Shown one piece after another: positions 5,534 to 6,192 of a stretch of DNA of 6,192 nt. How positions within the stretch are numbered: position 1 is the first letter of the stretch; every line of letters begins with the position of its first letter. The notes under the pieces are model-generated. The model saw only the letters and a program-made list of their open reading frames with translations, did no database searches and was not told where the DNA came from. The DNA is taken from assembly GCA_026706225.1 (NCBI GenBank), contig JAPOZE010000431.1, forward strand, positions 1-6,192. The letters run 5' to 3'. Position numbers and translations under genes: made by a program. This stretch comes from Acidobacteriota bacterium (GTDB taxonomy: Bacteria; Acidobacteriota; Terriglobia; Versatilivoradales; Versatilivoraceae).

Positions 5534-6192
5534 TCAGGCCTTCCGACAACTCAATCCTCTGACGCGTTCCTCCAACTCCCGGGTCAGATCCTGGGGAGAG
5601 TCCGAAGGCGAGGGCCGTAGCGGGGGACCGAAGGTCACCGAAACCCGACCGGGCCGAGTGAAGGGCCAGCGAATCCCTCCGAATCTCTTCCCTTTGAGTG
5701 CATACAAGCCTTCGATCCTGGCGGGGACGACCGGGGCCCCCAGTCCGGCCGCCAGCAGTCCTATTCCGGCCTGGAAGGGCGCCATTTCGCCATCCGTGGT
5801 GCGTGCTCCCTCCGGAAACACCAATACGCTGTAGCCGCGATCCATTGCCTCCCCGGCGTAATCGAAGCTGCGGCGGAAGCCGGTTTGCCTGGGCAGAGAA
5901 AAGGCGTTGAACCCGCCGGCCGTCGACCCATAGGCCAGGTAGTCGGTGAAGCGGGCCAGGCCGCGCCCGGGCGGCGGGTAGCGGAAGTCCCTCAGCCTTT
6001 CGCCGATCATGGCGATGGCCAGCCGGTTCCGGTAGCGCCAGGGCATCCGGGCCAGGATCAGCGCCGGATCGAAGAACGTCACATGGTTGGCGATCACCAG
6101 CACGGGTTCCCGAAGTCCGCGCCAGTGCCTTCGTCCGCTCACCCGGGTCCAGCAGAGCAGGTGCGTGAGCGGCCAGATGAGACAGTGCTGGA
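5534..6192 (-). CDS. PlsC-type 1-acylglycerol-3-phosphate acyltransferase domain protein (5' end cut by window edge)
   Basis: The frame is open from the right edge (first full codon at 6190) to a TGA at 5536-5534, giving 218 visible residues. An internal GTG at 6142 is possible as a start, but the open, plausible upstream sequence (LIWPLTHLLCW) argues for a longer protein. Counting from the edge, block I is NHVTFFD (35-41) with the catalytic H-x4-D pair H36/D41. FSLPRQTGFRRS (97-108) resembles block II, FPEGARTTDG (125-134) is block III with E127 and R130, and VPARIEG (155-161) is block IV. These are the lysophosphatidate acyltransferase motifs, so it probably transfers an acyl group to a lysophospholipid or related acceptor at the membrane. 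EGAR replaces the commoner EGTR. Relatives in this clade can be fused behind an AMP-binding acyl ligase, which cannot be judged here. It converges on the dehydrogenase gene with 13 bases between stop codons. Confidence 0.88.
   Translation of the reverse strand, partial: QHCLIWPLTHLLCWTRVSGRRHWRGLREPVLVIANHVTFFDPALILARMPWRYRNRLAIAMIGERLRDFRYPPPGRGLARFTDYLAYGSTAGGFNAFSLPRQTGFRRSFDYAGEAMDRGYSVLVFPEGARTTDGEMAPFQAGIGLLAAGLGAPVVPARIEGLYALKGKRFGGIRWPFTRPGRVSVTFGPPLRPSPSDSPQDLTRELEERVRGLSCRKA

Noticed and set aside
6140..6142. GTG at 6142 as the true start of the acyltransferase
   Set aside because: The frame stays open to the window edge with membrane-like sequence upstream, and no Shine-Dalgarno precedes the GTG. 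A start outside the window is more likely.

Overview
The window is GC-rich bacterial chromosomal DNA, with G or C at most third codon positions and good Shine-Dalgarno sites. It carries five protein-coding genes, two of them cut by the window edges. The gene mix suggests an environmental, possibly acidobacterial (Bryobacterales-like) or planctomycete-type genome: a Tat-exported glycoside-hydrolase-like protein, a CehA/McbA-type metallohydrolase N-terminus, a ThiO-like amine oxidase, an isocitrate/isopropylmalate-type dehydrogenase and a PlsC acyltransferase. That taxonomic placement is inferred from gene content only and is weak.

Layout. Positions 1-2718 hold a minus-strand pair that reads right to left. 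The first gene (2718-961) encodes a Tat-signal protein with a GH10-like TIM-barrel appearance. Only 16 bases later comes a secreted protein (944 to beyond base 1) whose visible part looks like the N-terminal half of a CehA/McbA family metallohydrolase. The spacing suggests one operon for an extracytoplasmic function, perhaps carbohydrate or glycoconjugate processing. Positions 2719-3025 form a divergent intergenic region. Positions 3026-4144 encode a ThiO/DAO-family FAD oxidase on the plus strand, followed by a GC-rich hairpin.

Positions 4145-4401 are the most unusual part. A 167-bp segment (4222-4388) is bounded by 19-nt imperfect inverted repeats (16/19 identical) that begin TA-CTATA and end TATAG-TA. 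It contains repeated ACTAT/ATAGT pentamers and is sharply AT-rich at its arms. Its right end is part of an 18-bp near-perfect palindrome touching the ribosome binding site of the next gene. It can be read as a small non-autonomous MITE-like element with TA target duplication, or as a multi-site operator/promoter region. The sequence alone does not decide between these.

Positions 4402-5520 encode an isocitrate/isopropylmalate dehydrogenase family enzyme with NADP-ICDH-like cofactor residues but a non-canonical substrate loop. It converges, with a 13-base gap, on a minus-strand PlsC-type acyltransferase (5534 to beyond 6192). Apart from the left-hand pair, the genes show no obvious shared pathway. 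No RNA genes, CRISPR arrays or transposase genes were seen.
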